Assembly (NCBI RefSeq): GCF_000504165.1
Contig: NZ_AYSE01000001.1
Coordinates: forward strand, 744,001-808,000
DNA from: Bacillus sp. FJAT-14578
GTDB lineage: Bacteria > Bacillota > Bacilli > Bacillales > Bacillaceae_H
Length of the DNA: 64,000 nucleotides
Reading direction: 5' to 3'
Below, in pieces: positions 28,558 to 38,051 of the stretch. Position 1 is the first letter of the stretch, and every line of letters begins with the position of its first letter. Made by a program: the position numbers and the translations under genes. The notes beneath the pieces were generated by a model. That model saw only the letters and a list, made by a program, of their open reading frames with translations. It was not told where the DNA came from and searched no databases.

Positions 28558-29745
28558 TCATCGAACCATCATCGTCACATTGCTTGCCGTAATGATGACG
28601 GTTAAACATAAGAAGAACATTAAGGAAACAACGGCAAGCGCTGCAAAGATATAGACGATATTTTTACTAATGATGCTCAAGCAGCTGATAACGGGACCGC
28701 CGCCTATGGGCTGTAACAAGGCGGCCGCCAATTTATAGATAATGGCCAAAGACAGCACCTTTAAAGCCGGAAAAGCGACAATAAGCAAGAGAACGGCAAC
28801 ACCCGCCATTCCAATCGTATTTTTCAATAATAGAGATGCCCCCATCACCGTATCTGTCGCATCCGTAAACATCCGTCCAACCACCGGGATAAAATTTCCC
28901 GTAATGAATTTGGCTGTTCGAATTGTGATTCCATCCGCTACGGCTGAAGTCGCTCCTTGAACGGAAATGACGCCAAGAAAGATGGTCAAGACCGTTCCAA
29001 GCAATCCAATACTAATATTTCGGAGCAACTGTGCAAGCTGAGTGACTTTGTATTGATCTGAAAGTGTACTGACGATGCTCAATAGCGCCGACAAGAACAG
29101 GAAGGGCATGACAATATACTGAATGAGCAGCCCGCTTGTATTCATGAGAAAAATGATGATCGGATGAAAAAAAGCGGCCGATATAATCCCTCCTGATGAG
29201 GCCATTAAAGCGAGCAATAACGGAATGAGCGCCATGATGAACTGCACCATCGTTTGAATAGCTTCTGTCGTGTAGGAAATGGCCACATGAAAACTATTTA
29301 ACGCGATAATAATCAGCACCATATAGACAAGGGCATATGCGACTTTACTGACTGCTTTTTGGTCAAAGGCGTTTTGAAGATTTTGCAAGAAGACGCTGAA
29401 AACCGTCAGCATCAACAAGGTGCCGAGAAGTTTTCCATTTGCAATGATTTCATGTAAAAAGAATTTAAGAAATCCCGCTAACCACTCCTTGATTGAAAAA
29501 TCCTTTTCCCCTTTCAAAAACTCGTATAGACTGCCCTTTTGGCTTTCTGGCAAAAAGCCGCCGTAATTCGTTAAAATATCATCCCAAAACGATTTAATTT
29601 CCTCCATTCCCAACTTATCGATTTGCTCATTGACGATCTCTTGCTGTGTGGGAGATGCTTGTACAGTTTGGGGGATAAAAAAAAAGAAAAGCAAAAAAAG
29701 AATTAAATAGTGCTTTTTATTGAACCACCTCATATATTTATTCAC
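28558..29745 (-). CDS. spoIIIAE: stage III sporulation protein AE
   Basis: This 395-residue polytopic membrane protein has an N-terminal signal-like helix (YLILFLLFFFFIPQTVQA) and about seven further hydrophobic segments (for example VYMVLIIIALNSFHVAI, AVLLLIVAFPALKVLSLAII). It has been proposed as a transporter-like component of the feeding-tube apparatus. It is the largest gene of the spoIIIA operon and is intact. Confidence 0.93.
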   Translation of the reverse strand: MNKYMRWFNKKHYLILFLLFFFFIPQTVQASPTQQEIVNEQIDKLGMEEIKSFWDDILTNYGGFLPESQKGSLYEFLKGEKDFSIKEWLAGFLKFFLHEIIANGKLLGTLLMLTVFSVFLQNLQNAFDQKAVSKVAYALVYMVLIIIALNSFHVAISYTTEAIQTMVQFIMALIPLLLALMASSGGIISAAFFHPIIIFLMNTSGLLIQYIVMPFLFLSALLSIVSTLSDQYKVTQLAQLLRNISIGLLGTVLTIFLGVISVQGATSAVADGITIRTAKFITGNFIPVVGRMFTDATDTVMGASLLLKNTIGMAGVAVLLLIVAFPALKVLSLAIIYKLAAALLQPIGGGPVISCLSIISKNIVYIFAALAVVSLMFFLCLTVIITASNVTMMVR

Positions 29746-29763
29746 CCCGTCACAGACCGTCTG

Positions 29764-30147
29764 CTAATTTGGTAACATCGAAAGGATTGTTTCAATAATG
29801 ACCGTTAAAATTGGAATGGCCATAGACAAAATCAGAATTTTCCCTCCCAGCTCAATTTTAGAAGCAATAGCTCCTTGACCGGCATCCTTTGTAATTTGGG
29901 CTCCGAATTCAGCAATGTAGGCAATTCCGATAATCTTCAAAATGGTCTCGACGTATACCATGTTTACTTGCGCATTAATAGAAAGTTTTTCAATCATGCG
30001 AATGATTTCCGCAATTTGGTCGACTAAAAATAAAAAGATGACGCATCCAACAAACACGACAAGCAAAAAAGCGTAAGACGATTTTTGCTCTTTCAGAATT
30101 AGCGCCAAAAATGTGGCTACGAGGCCCAATCCGACAATTTGAATCAT
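29764..30147 (-). CDS. spoIIIAD: stage III sporulation protein AD
   Basis: This 127-residue membrane protein has about four hydrophobic segments, including LVATFLALIL, YAFLLVVFVGCVIFLFLV and a C-terminal LILSMAIPILTVIIETILSML. The AEFGAQITKDAGQGAIASKIELGGK loop is the family's conserved stretch. It may assemble with SpoIIIAC. It lies 18 bases after the spoIIIAE-proximal junction. Confidence 0.92.
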   Translation of the reverse strand: MIQIVGLGLVATFLALILKEQKSSYAFLLVVFVGCVIFLFLVDQIAEIIRMIEKLSINAQVNMVYVETILKIIGIAYIAEFGAQITKDAGQGAIASKIELGGKILILSMAIPILTVIIETILSMLPN

Positions 30148-30168
30148 TTCAATGGTGCATCACCCCCT

Positions 30169-30375
30169 TTATCCTTGAAATAAAAAGACGGCTTTAATCT
30201 TTTTAAATAAATCTTCCACAATGGAAGCGACCATAAATAAAATATAGATAAATCCGATTAACGTCACCCAGTTCGCGTAATCTTTCTTTCCCATTTGTTC
30301 CAATACGGTTACGAGAAACGCAACCACAATGCCGATGCCCGCAATTTGAAAGATTGTATTCATATCCACGCCCAT
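30169..30375 (-). CDS. spoIIIAC: stage III sporulation protein AC
   Basis: This 68-residue protein has two membrane helices (FQIAGIGIVVAFLVTVLEQ and WVTLIGFIYILFMVASIVEDLF) joined by a GKKDYA turn, the typical SpoIIIAC form. ATG 30375 (MGVDMNTIF) has GGGAGGAAAAATAG upstream; the internal ATG at 30363 also fits the family N-terminus. Confidence 0.92.
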   Translation of the reverse strand: MGVDMNTIFQIAGIGIVVAFLVTVLEQMGKKDYANWVTLIGFIYILFMVASIVEDLFKKIKAVFLFQG

Positions 30376-30394
30376 CTATTTTTCCTCCCATAAG

Positions 30395-30907
30395 CTACAT
30401 CAGTAAAATGACGAGTAATAGCCCTGATAAAAAACCAAGACTTTTAACCATTTTTTCATATTGCGCCTGTCTTTCCACTGCATCTTTCTCTTCTCTTTCC
30501 AAATGGGAAAGAGCCAATAAAATATGTTTTTGCTGAGAATAGCGGTCATGTTGGCCAAGCGTTTCGCCAAATTGCTTCAACACTTCCAGTTCACCCTGCC
30601 TCAAAGACGTATGACCCCAAATATCTTCCAGACTGTTCTCCCACGCATATTTGACACCGGTTTCTTCAGACTCCAGCCTTGACGCAAACCGCTCGAACAG
30701 AAGAGACAGCGGTTTAGGCAGCTGGGCTGCCAGCAGTAAAGCAATCTCTTTTAATGGACGGTGGCTGTACATAATCTCTGCTTCAAGCGACTGTAAAGCC
30801 GTCTTTAACTGTCTCAGTTGTCTTGGACGTTCACTCAGTTGCTTCGCCATTTCAAACCCTGCCCATGTCGAAGCCGCTAAAATGAAGATGGCTCCAAACA
30901 ACTTCAT
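30395..30907 (-). CDS. spoIIIAB: stage III sporulation protein AB
   Basis: This 170-residue protein has an N-terminal helix (GAIFILAASTWAGFEMA), a helical soluble body (RPRQLRQLKTALQSLEAEIMYSH) and a C-terminal helix (LGFLSGLLLVILLM). Its ATG overlaps the spoIIIAA stop by four bases. It resembles GspF-like membrane partners of secretion ATPases, in line with a role beside SpoIIIAA. Confidence 0.92.
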   Translation of the reverse strand: MKLFGAIFILAASTWAGFEMAKQLSERPRQLRQLKTALQSLEAEIMYSHRPLKEIALLLAAQLPKPLSLLFERFASRLESEETGVKYAWENSLEDIWGHTSLRQGELEVLKQFGETLGQHDRYSQQKHILLALSHLEREEKDAVERQAQYEKMVKSLGFLSGLLLVILLM

Positions 30908-31842
30908 ATGGCTTCCTCCTTGGCGTTTTTCTTCTGCAGCATGGGATGCAACTTTCCGTTATAGATGTGGCGTATCGTCCCAGGGCCCCTTTCATTAGAA
31001 AGGACCACAAACCGCTCAAAGCTCCCCGTGTCCAACAATGTTTTTAAAGACGGCCTTTTACGTAAATCATCTATGTTATAACCGTGAACGGTCATGATAA
31101 GACCCACACCCGCGTGAATGGCTTCTAAAACGGCATCACAATCCTCTTGCCTTCCGATTTCATCCACAACCAGCACATCTGGGCTCATGGAACGAATCAT
31201 CATCATCATCCCCTCCGCTTTAGGACACGCATCCAATACATCCAGCCGCGGACCAAATGTATGCTGGGGCACCCCTTTGACACATCCGGCAATTTCTGAT
31301 CGTTCATCCACTATCCCTACTTTAATGGGAAGAATGTTTGTCTGCTCCATACCAGTGCTCATCAAACGGGCTATGTCCCGGATCATGGTTGTTTTCCCCG
31401 TTTGCGGCGGACCGAGGATAATGGTATTGAGCCACTTCCCTTCGTAAAGATATGGAACAAGCGGAACCGCAATTCCCATTTTTTCTTTTGCCACGCGAAT
31501 ATTAAAAGATGTCACATCCCGTATGACTTTGACAGATCCATTATCTGTAACGACCTTTCCCGCCAAACCAACTCGATGCCCTCCCTCAATGGTGACATAA
31601 CCCTTTTTCAATTCTTCTTCAATCATATAAATCGAAAATTGACTCAACTTGTTCAATATAAATTTGGCGTCCTCTGCCGATGGCAAATACGGATAGAATT
31701 GAGCTTTTCCCTTTACGATAAATTCAAGAGGACGTCCGACGCGAATGCGAATTTCCTCCAACCCTCTCGTCTCATCCCTTATGAACGGAGAAGAAAGATC
31801 AACAATACTTTTAGGAAGCATATATAGAATTTCGTTCATCAT
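30904..31842 (-). CDS. spoIIIAA: stage III sporulation protein AA, secretion-type ATPase
   Basis: This 312-residue cytoplasmic ATPase has Walker A GPPQTGKTTMIRDIA and Walker B-like VLVVDEIGRQEDCDAVLEAIHAG, related to traffic ATPases. It powers or supports the SpoIIIA-SpoIIQ channel. It is the first gene of the eight-gene operon, with AGGGGATTA before tandem ATGs and a sigma-E-like promoter at 31872-31900. Confidence 0.94.
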   Translation of the reverse strand: MMNEILYMLPKSIVDLSSPFIRDETRGLEEIRIRVGRPLEFIVKGKAQFYPYLPSAEDAKFILNKLSQFSIYMIEEELKKGYVTIEGGHRVGLAGKVVTDNGSVKVIRDVTSFNIRVAKEKMGIAVPLVPYLYEGKWLNTIILGPPQTGKTTMIRDIARLMSTGMEQTNILPIKVGIVDERSEIAGCVKGVPQHTFGPRLDVLDACPKAEGMMMMIRSMSPDVLVVDEIGRQEDCDAVLEAIHAGVGLIMTVHGYNIDDLRKRPSLKTLLDTGSFERFVVLSNERGPGTIRHIYNGKLHPMLQKKNAKEEAI

Positions 31843-31871
31843 TAATCCCCTCGCCCTTTATCATTATTCTC

Positions 31872-31900
31872 AATGTATGCAGGCTTGACCGCTTTATGAC
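31872..31900 (-). promoter_or_regulatory. sigma-E-like promoter of spoIIIA
   Basis: On the minus strand CATACATT (31872-31879) matches the sigma-E -10 consensus CATACAnT, with GTCATAAA (31893-31900) about 13 bases upstream as -35. The spoIIIA operon is known to be sigma-E dependent in B. subtilis. Confidence 0.6.
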
Positions 31901-31931
31901 TATGAGTTGTCTTGTAAGCCTCAGCTTCACA

Positions 31932-32213
31932 TTATTTCAAAACACCAATCAAAATAAGAATGGCTCCTGTAATGATGAGCACGAATTTTCCGATGGATAA
32001 CTGGCCGGCAATAGATACAAGCCCTATGGAAAAGGACGCCATCATCACAAACGGGCCAATTACCGCCAGAGCTCCGTTAATAAGTAAAGCTTTTTTTACA
32101 TCGTTGTTCACTAAAATCAAAATGGCAGCTGTCAATTCGATAAAGGAAGAAACAAACCGTAAAATGGCCATCGTCAAAACGGTTGAGTCAATATAATGCA
32201 ACCAGCGCTTCAT
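31932..32213 (-). CDS. yqhV: membrane protein YqhV
   Basis: This 93-residue protein has three hydrophobic segments (AILRFVSSFIELTAAILILV, ALLINGALAVIGPFVMM, FVLIITGAILILIGVL). ATG 32213 (MKRWLHYIDST) follows GGAGGAACCT; the longer frame to 32369 has atypical sequence and runs into a repeat. It sits upstream of spoIIIA as in B. subtilis. Function is unknown. Confidence 0.85.
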   Translation of the reverse strand: MKRWLHYIDSTVLTMAILRFVSSFIELTAAILILVNNDVKKALLINGALAVIGPFVMMASFSIGLVSIAGQLSIGKFVLIITGAILILIGVLK

Positions 32214-32354
32214 AGGTTCCTCCGATCCATGATGAATTCCTTTAAAATATCCTAGTACAAGCCTATGCCGCTCATTTGGATTTATGAAAATCCCCCTCAT
32301 AAAAAAGTGTCTGTTCCATAAGTAATAAAAAGGCTCCAAAAATGATTTTTCATT

Positions 32355-32459
32355 AAAAGGACCCGTCACTAAATCCTTGATTTTACTGGATTCTCAGGAC
32401 GGGTCCTTTTAGAAAGATGGCTCAAAAGGTCTGCTTTTTAGACCTTTTGAGCCATCTTT
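32355..32459. repeat. paired-hairpin intergenic repeat, copy C
   Basis: Hairpin 1 pairs 32355-32367 with 32398-32410 (AAAAGGACCCGTC / GACGGGTCCTTTT) and contains AAATCCTTGATTTTACTGGATT, the reverse complement of the inner arm of copies A and B. Hairpin 2 pairs 32413-32431 with 32441-32459 (core GATGGCTCAAAAGGTC). Paired changes such as GGACCC/GGGTCC against GGCCCC/GGGGCC keep the stem, which argues for selection on structure. Confidence 0.8.
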
Positions 32460-32503
32460 TTTACATTATTTAACTTTTCCATTCGTCCTGAATAAACAAA
32501 ATA

Positions 32504-32530
32504 CGGCATGGATACTTTGTATCCATGCCG
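32504..32530 (-). terminator. intrinsic terminator of efp
   Basis: CGGCATGGATAC and GTATCCATGCCG pair over 12 bases around a TTT loop, 24 bases after the efp stop, followed on the minus strand by TATTTTGTTTATT. Confidence 0.75.
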
Positions 32531-32553
32531 ATTCATTCATGTGTATTGAAATG

Positions 32554-33111
32554 TTATGCGCGAGATACGTAAGAACCGTCTGTTGTATTCACGATTAGTA
32601 CATCGCCTTCGTTTACGAAGAATGGAACCTGGACACTTAATCCAGTTTCCACGATAGCCGGTTTTGAACCGCCCGAAGCCGTATCACCCTTAATACCTGG
32701 CTCTGTTTCTACAACCTTTAATTCAACCGTATTCGGAAGCTCGATACCGATTGTTTCGCTCTGGTACATCATAATTGAAACTTCCATATTTTCTTTTAAG
32801 AATTTCAATTCGTATTCAATAGCTGTTGCCGGAAGCTCAATTTGCTCATAGCTTTCAGTATCCATGAATACGTGTTGGTCGCCATTTGCATATAGATACT
32901 GCATTTTGCGGTTATCGATTTGAGCTTTCGCTACTTTTTCACCGCCGCGGAATGTTTTCTCTTGAATAGCGCCTGTACGCAAGTTACGTAATTTAGAACG
33001 TACGAACGCGGCACCTTTACCTGGCTTTACGTGTTGGAAATCCAAGACGCGCCAAATGCCTCCGTCTACTTCAATTGTTAAACCTGTACGAAAATCGTTT
33101 ACTGAAATCAT
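32554..33111 (-). CDS. efp: elongation factor P
   Basis: This 185-residue three-domain factor relieves ribosome stalling at proline stretches. It shows [17 protein letters not shown], the loop [19 protein letters not shown] carrying the position modified in many bacteria, and the C-terminal [36 protein letters not shown] site precedes the ATG. It follows yqhT, the standard arrangement. Confidence 0.96.
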   Translation of the reverse strand: MISVNDFRTGLTIEVDGGIWRVLDFQHVKPGKGAAFVRSKLRNLRTGAIQEKTFRGGEKVAKAQIDNRKMQYLYANGDQHVFMDTESYEQIELPATAIEYELKFLKENMEVSIMMYQSETIGIELPNTVELKVVETEPGIKGDTASGGSKPAIVETGLSVQVPFFVNEGDVLIVNTTDGSYVSRA

Positions 33112-33131
33112 TCAATAAATCCTCCTACACC

Positions 33132-34193
33132 TTATAAAATAATCAACTCTTTTGTTGAGTGAGTTAATGATTCGTTACCTTCTAACGTAACGACTGTATC
33201 ATCTTCAATTCTGACACCGCCAACGTTTGCTATGTAGATTCCCGGCTCTACGGTTACGACCATGCCCGGCTGTAATAGCGTGTCAGATCTCACGGATAAA
33301 GCAGGGCCTTCATGCACTTCCATACCGAGTCCATGTCCAGTGGAATGGCCAAAATATTCGCCATACCCCTTTTCGCTAATATAGTCGCGAGTGAGCGCGT
33401 CAGCCTCTTTTCCGGTCATCCCTGCTTTAATACCGTTCATCCCCCGAAGCTGCGCTTGCAGAACGACATCATAGATCGTTTTTAATTGATCGCTTACATC
33501 GCCCACTGCAACAGTTCGTGTAATATCTGAACAGTATCCCTTATAGTATGCACCAAAATCGAGTGTAACAAGTTCACCTTTTTCAATGGTCTTTTGTGTG
33601 GCCACTCCATGCGGTAAAGCGGAGCGATAGCCCGAGGCTACAATAATGTCAAATGATGAAGATACGGCTCCTTGCTTGCGCATGAAAAACTCAAGTTCGT
33701 TCGATACGTCAAGTTCTGTCACACCCGGTCGTATAAAGGTTAAAATATGTTCAAACGCTGCATCTGCAATTTTTGCCGCTTCCTTTAATATCTTAATCTC
33801 TGAATCCGTCTTTATCAAGCGTAACTTTTCAACGACATCTGAAACCGGAACAAGTTGAGCTTGAATATTCTTTTTATAGGAAGCAAACTCGGCAAATGTG
33901 ACATGCTGCTGCTCGAAACCAAGGTTCTTAATCCCAAGACGTTCTACTTGTTTTGCTATCTCTTCTATGATCAGCCCTTTATGCTGAATAATTTCGAATT
34001 CCTCTATTTGCTCGTTTGCTTGCTCCATGTAACGAAAATCCGTGATGAAGACCGCTTTTTCGGCTGAAACAATCGCAACCCCAGCCGTTCCTGTGAAATT
34101 GGTGATATATCTGCGGTTATAGCCGCTTGTAATCAATATTCCATCAATGCCATTTTTGGCAAACGACTCTCGCAACCCCATTAATTTTCCCAT
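33132..34193 (-). CDS. yqhT: M24-family Xaa-Pro aminopeptidase YqhT
   Basis: This 353-residue metallopeptidase has the dinuclear metal ligands in LDFGAYYKGYCSDITRT, GHSTGHGLGMEVHEGP, VTVEPGIYI and GGVRIEDDTVV. It removes N-terminal residues preceding proline and sits with efp, both linked to proline-rich peptides. ATG 34193 (MGKLMGLRESF) follows GGAGAG and gives the family length. The ribosome site lies within the end of aroQ. Confidence 0.92.
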   Translation of the reverse strand: MGKLMGLRESFAKNGIDGILITSGYNRRYITNFTGTAGVAIVSAEKAVFITDFRYMEQANEQIEEFEIIQHKGLIIEEIAKQVERLGIKNLGFEQQHVTFAEFASYKKNIQAQLVPVSDVVEKLRLIKTDSEIKILKEAAKIADAAFEHILTFIRPGVTELDVSNELEFFMRKQGAVSSSFDIIVASGYRSALPHGVATQKTIEKGELVTLDFGAYYKGYCSDITRTVAVGDVSDQLKTIYDVVLQAQLRGMNGIKAGMTGKEADALTRDYISEKGYGEYFGHSTGHGLGMEVHEGPALSVRSDTLLQPGMVVTVEPGIYIANVGGVRIEDDTVVTLEGNESLTHSTKELIIL

Positions 34194-34194
34194 A

Positions 34195-34638
34195 TTATTT
34201 CTCTCCTTTTCCTTCATTTATTAAAGCAAAAAAGGCCAACTCATATCCATATAGACCCAAACCGACAATTTGACCTTTTGTCACAGGTGCAGTAACCGAG
34301 TGATGGCGAAACTCCTCCCTTGCATGGACATTCGATATATGTACTTCAATGACAGGAATGGAAATGCTGGTAATAGCATCTCGAATCGCATAGCTATAAT
34401 GGGTGAATGCCCCCGGATTCAAAATGATTCCTTCATATAAAGTGCCAGCTTCATGGAGGCGATCAATAATGGCTCCTTCATGATTGGACTGGAAACAATC
34501 GATTTCTATTCCGTGCCCGCTTCCCAGTTCTTGCATTCGATGCTCCAGGTCCGCTAGCGTTTGCATTCCATATATCCCCGGTTCCCGAACCCCTAATCGA
34601 TTTAAATTTGGACCGTTAACGACTAATATCTTTTTCAT
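34195..34638 (-). CDS. aroQ: 3-dehydroquinate dehydratase, type II
   Basis: This 147-residue enzyme dehydrates 3-dehydroquinate in the shikimate pathway. Motifs are LVVNGPNLNRLGVREPGIYG (catalytic Tyr), FQSNHEGAIIDRLHEA, LNPGAFTHYSYAIRDA and EVHISNVHAREEFRHHS. ATG 34638 follows GAAGGGGAA. It is two bases from yqhT, so aroQ-yqhT-efp form an operon. Confidence 0.95.
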   Translation of the reverse strand: MKKILVVNGPNLNRLGVREPGIYGMQTLADLEHRMQELGSGHGIEIDCFQSNHEGAIIDRLHEAGTLYEGIILNPGAFTHYSYAIRDAITSISIPVIEVHISNVHAREEFRHHSVTAPVTKGQIVGLGLYGYELAFFALINEGKGEK

Positions 34639-34788
34639 CAGATTTCCCCTTCTCCCGTTCCAGTGAACGCTATGAAAATAAACAAATTTCTTGAACACCA
34701 ACCTGTTTTAGAAATGATACTCGAGTTTCTTATCCGCCAATCTTTCAATACGGCTTCATATACTTACCATATTAACAAAAAAAAGGGC

Positions 34789-34812
34789 CAACTCAAAGAG
34801 TGACCCTTTACC
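34789..34812 (-). terminator. terminator at the end of yqhR
   Basis: AAGGGCCAACTC pairs with GAGTGACCCTT around AAA, overlapping the yqhR stop and followed on the minus strand by a long T run. Confidence 0.7.
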
Positions 34813-35317
34813 CCTCATTGGCTCCTTCTGTTTGAGAGGCCGTCTCCAGTTCAGCCGCTTCAAAGGAAATAGAATACCCAACAAAGACACCATACAAGAT
34901 GTATAAACATAATGTAGTAATAACCGTATTCATTTCAAGTTCTTTCACGGTTTTTAAGTTAGGGAATACAGGATTTAGCAAATAAAACACGATGGCCCAT
35001 AAAGCTACTCCATATACCATTCCAACAAATATACTTTTAAACCGTTTTAAAGCAGCAAAATAAATAAGTGCAGCAACAATCGATATGACGCCAATTAACA
35101 AAATACTAATAAAATTTCCAAGTGCTTTATCTTTCCACGCGCCGAGCGTCCACGGCTGTAAAATCAAATTCGGGCTGATTTCCGTCAAGTTAACAATCGA
35201 TGCCAAATAAGCAATAAAGCTCCACAGTATTCCTCCCACCAATCCGATGACAATCACTTTGGCAAGGAATGATGCAGACTGATTCTGATTTTGTCCACTT
35301 TTCTCTGATTGTGCCAT
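34808..35317 (-). CDS. yqhR: membrane protein YqhR
   Basis: This 169-residue protein has four hydrophobic segments (VIVIGLVGGILWSFIAYLA, FISILLIGVISIVAALIYFAA, IFVGMVYGVALWAIVFYLL, TLCLYILYGVFVGYSISF) and polar ends. It matches the conserved YqhR family of unknown function. ATG 35317 follows AGAGGTGAGTGGTT. It is divergent from yqhQ. Confidence 0.85.
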   Translation of the reverse strand: MAQSEKSGQNQNQSASFLAKVIVIGLVGGILWSFIAYLASIVNLTEISPNLILQPWTLGAWKDKALGNFISILLIGVISIVAALIYFAALKRFKSIFVGMVYGVALWAIVFYLLNPVFPNLKTVKELEMNTVITTLCLYILYGVFVGYSISFEAAELETASQTEGANEG

Positions 35318-35520
35318 AACCACTCACCTCTAGCATAGTATGAACTATAACCCTCATTTCTATTTGTTCTTTTCTTTTAAAGCAATTTTTTATATACAAT
35401 GGATTTATATGGTATTTTTTTGGCTACAATATATAACATGCATCGACCTAGAGGTTTATTTCGATTTGCTGTAGAATATACAATAATAAGTTAATTCGTT
35501 TAGTTAGGTTGGTGTCACAC

Positions 35521-36465
35521 ATGTCTAAAATTTCAAAACCGGTATACGGTGGTCAAGCTGTGATGGAAGGTGTGATGTTCGGCGGAAAGCATACATGCGT
35601 TACTGCGATTCGACGAAAAGATCACTCCATCGATTTTTTCCATTCTCCTCGCAAATCCAATAAGGTGTTGACCGTTCTTAAAAAATTTCCTTTTTTAAGA
35701 GGGATTGCAGCTATTATCGAAGCGAGTGCAAACGGGTCCAGGCACTTAAATTTTTCATCCGAAAGGTTTGATTTAGACCCGGACGAAGACTATCGTTTAC
35801 AGGAAAAAAAAGAATCGAAGCTGACGCTGATCCTCGGCATTGCCACAATCGGAGTCATTTCATTTTTATTCGGCAAAGTGCTGTTTACCCTTCTTCCCGT
35901 TTTTCTGGCAGCATTGACAAGGCCCGTTTTTTCATCGGACTTATCACAAATTCTTGTAGAGGGGTTATTTAAACTTTTGCTGTTACTTGGTTATATTTTT
36001 GCTATTTCACAAACACCGTTAATTAAAAGGGTGTTTCAATATCACGGCGCAGAACATAAAGTGATTAATGCCTATGAAGCGGATAAAGAGCTGACAATTG
36101 AAAACGTTCAATCGATGTCAAGGCTTCATTACCGATGCGGCAGCAGTTTCATTTTATTCACAGTAGTTGTGGGAATGTTTGTCTATTTGTTGGTACCGAC
36201 AGATCCTTTATGGGTTCGGGTTGTTAACCGCCTCGCTTTAATTCCAGTCGTACTCGGGATCTCGTTTGAAGTATTGCAGTTTACCAATAAACTGCGTGAT
36301 GTACCGGTACTTCGTTATTTAGGCTATCCCGGCCTTTGGCTGCAGCTCCTCACAACAAAGGAACCGACAAATGAACAAGTAGAAGTAGCCATTGCTTCAT
36401 TTAACGAACTCTTACATGCAGAAAAACAATATAAAGATTCTGCTGATGAAGATAAAGTAGTTTAA
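35521..36465 (+). CDS. yqhQ: DUF1385 membrane protein YqhQ
   Basis: This 314-residue protein carries the DUF1385 signatures KPVYGGQAVMEGVMFGG, FQYHGAEHKVINAYEA and HYRCGSSFILF, with about four to five membrane segments (LTLILGIATIGVISFLFG, LLLLLGYIFAISQ, FTVVVGMFVYLLVPT). The conserved His, Glu and Cys hint at metal binding, but the function is unknown. ATG 35521 is preferred to 35509 by homology. Confidence 0.88.
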   Translation: MSKISKPVYGGQAVMEGVMFGGKHTCVTAIRRKDHSIDFFHSPRKSNKVLTVLKKFPFLRGIAAIIEASANGSRHLNFSSERFDLDPDEDYRLQEKKESKLTLILGIATIGVISFLFGKVLFTLLPVFLAALTRPVFSSDLSQILVEGLFKLLLLLGYIFAISQTPLIKRVFQYHGAEHKVINAYEADKELTIENVQSMSRLHYRCGSSFILFTVVVGMFVYLLVPTDPLWVRVVNRLALIPVVLGISFEVLQFTNKLRDVPVLRYLGYPGLWLQLLTTKEPTNEQVEVAIASFNELLHAEKQYKDSADEDKVV

Positions 36466-36582
36466 TACATCGGTCTGTTCAGCCGTTTTCCTTCATGTTA
36501 TTTACTTTTCTTTTCATATGAAGCCGGCACATGATCAAACGATGTGGCGTTGTTTGTCTGAACATATCAGGAGGTGAACATG

Positions 36583-36963
36583 ATGAGACGTCCCTTAATC
36601 AAAACTTTATTATACGGTGTCATTGCATTAGGAGTGGTTGGCTTTCTTTATGAACTCATCAATAAACCAACGAGCCTATTACGTACAATCGGCTTTACGG
36701 TGCTGTTCCTTGTTATCTTTTATGTGTTTTTTAACTATATCCTTCGCCCTGGTCAAAGCGGCCAGCAGAGCAAGGAGTATATTCGTGCCGTTAAACAATC
36801 GAAGTCACGATTAAGGGAACGAACACAAAAGCAAGCCGATGTTCGCAGTTTGAAAAAAAGCAAACGCCCTAATAAACTTCAAACCATGAAAAAACGAAAA
36901 GAAACCCAATTAACCGTCATCGAAGGAAAAAAAGGAAAGAAAAAAAATCGGGCTTTCTTTTAA
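36583..36963 (+). CDS. yqhP: membrane protein YqhP (SA1362 family)
   Basis: This 126-residue protein has two N-terminal hydrophobic segments (TLLYGVIALGVVGFLYEL, TIGFTVLFLVIFYVFFNYIL) and a strongly basic C-terminus rich in Lys and Arg. AGGAGGTGA lies 8 bases before the second of two tandem ATGs. It follows yqhQ. Function is unknown. Confidence 0.82.
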   Translation: MRRPLIKTLLYGVIALGVVGFLYELINKPTSLLRTIGFTVLFLVIFYVFFNYILRPGQSGQQSKEYIRAVKQSKSRLRERTQKQADVRSLKKSKRPNKLQTMKKRKETQLTVIEGKKGKKKNRAFF

Positions 36964-37013
36964 AAAAAGGCTGACGAAAACAGAGGAAGCAAACCTGTTT
37001 TCGTCAGCCTTTT
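36962..37013. terminator. bidirectional terminator between yqhP and yqhO
   Basis: AAAAAGGCTGACGAAAACAG and its complement flank an 11-base loop, with A and T runs on both sides, between convergent genes. Confidence 0.85.
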
Positions 37014-37897
37014 TAATAACACCATCTCCTGAAAAATTTGGACGTTTCCTCTTTTCCCAATTGAATCAGCTCCAATTTCGTTTCATCGGACAACTGGAAT
37101 TCTGTTAATACCACTTGCTTCACCGGCAGGAAAATGATGTTTTTCTCATGACGCCTTGAAATATGTCTTGCATCATGCGCATCTTTCATCGTTTCGAATA
37201 AAGCCCCGAATAAATCAATGGCATTTTTAATTTCATTTTTTGGCTGTTCCTCTTCCTTTGGACTCAGTTTAACTCCAAGTACAGGCCGCATCTTAGGCCT
37301 CTTTTCATGATCAAACAACCAAATGGGAAAGTTACTCAACACGCCGCCATCTACCACTACAATGGTTTCGCCTCGACTCTTCAATTTAACCGGCTCAAAG
37401 AAATAAGGAAGACTGCAGCTCATACGCACTGCTTTCGCTACAGAAAACCGCTTTGGAGATATTCCGTAATTAGGAAGGTCATCCGGAAGCACAAGAATTT
37501 TTCCATTCGTTAAATCCGATGCAATAATTCGTAAAGAATGAGGCGGCAAATCGGCAAATGTATAGATTCCCCTGGCTTTTAGTTTCGCTTCCACCCACTT
37601 TTCCAGCTTTTCTCCCTTGTAAAGGCCTAACCGCCAATATAGACAAAGCCATTTCGTTAAAGCAGCAGGAAGAATGGTGCGTCTTTCATCCAATAAATGT
37701 TCAAGCTCCAGCTCATTCATCATCTCAAAAATGTCACGGCTCGTATACCCGGCCATAATAAAAGCCGAGATAATAGCGCCCGCACTCGTCCCGGCTAAAC
37801 GGCGAAACAAAAAGCCTTTTTCCTCGATTGCCTGTAAAGCTCCAATGAGTGCGAACCCTTTAATCCCTCCACCAGAAAACACACCGTCAATATACAC
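37013..37897 (-). CDS. yqhO: patatin-like phospholipase YqhO
   Basis: This 294-residue serine hydrolase has the oxyanion motif SGGGIKGFALIGAL, the nucleophile GTSAGAI and the catalytic Asp in VVDGGVLSNFPIWLF. It probably acts on phospholipids or acyl esters at the membrane; the substrate is unknown. The GTG start at 37897 lies 7 bases from GGGAGG and the protein begins MYIDGVFSGGG. The upstream gap to mntR holds a four-way-junction element. Confidence 0.88.
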   Translation of the reverse strand: MYIDGVFSGGGIKGFALIGALQAIEEKGFLFRRLAGTSAGAIISAFIMAGYTSRDIFEMMNELELEHLLDERRTILPAALTKWLCLYWRLGLYKGEKLEKWVEAKLKARGIYTFADLPPHSLRIIASDLTNGKILVLPDDLPNYGISPKRFSVAKAVRMSCSLPYFFEPVKLKSRGETIVVVDGGVLSNFPIWLFDHEKRPKMRPVLGVKLSPKEEEQPKNEIKNAIDLFGALFETMKDAHDARHISRRHEKNIIFLPVKQVVLTEFQLSDETKLELIQLGKEETSKFFRRWCY

Positions 37898-38051
37898 ATG
37901 TGTTCCTCCCTCGGTAACCATTCCTTTTACATTAGTAATCGAAGAGCACGGGGATTATGCAATAAAAATGATGTATAATGGCCCACTAAAACAACAGGAG
38001 GGATACCTCATTAATAAAAAGACTCTTTTCTCAAAAGATTGTGGTTTTTGT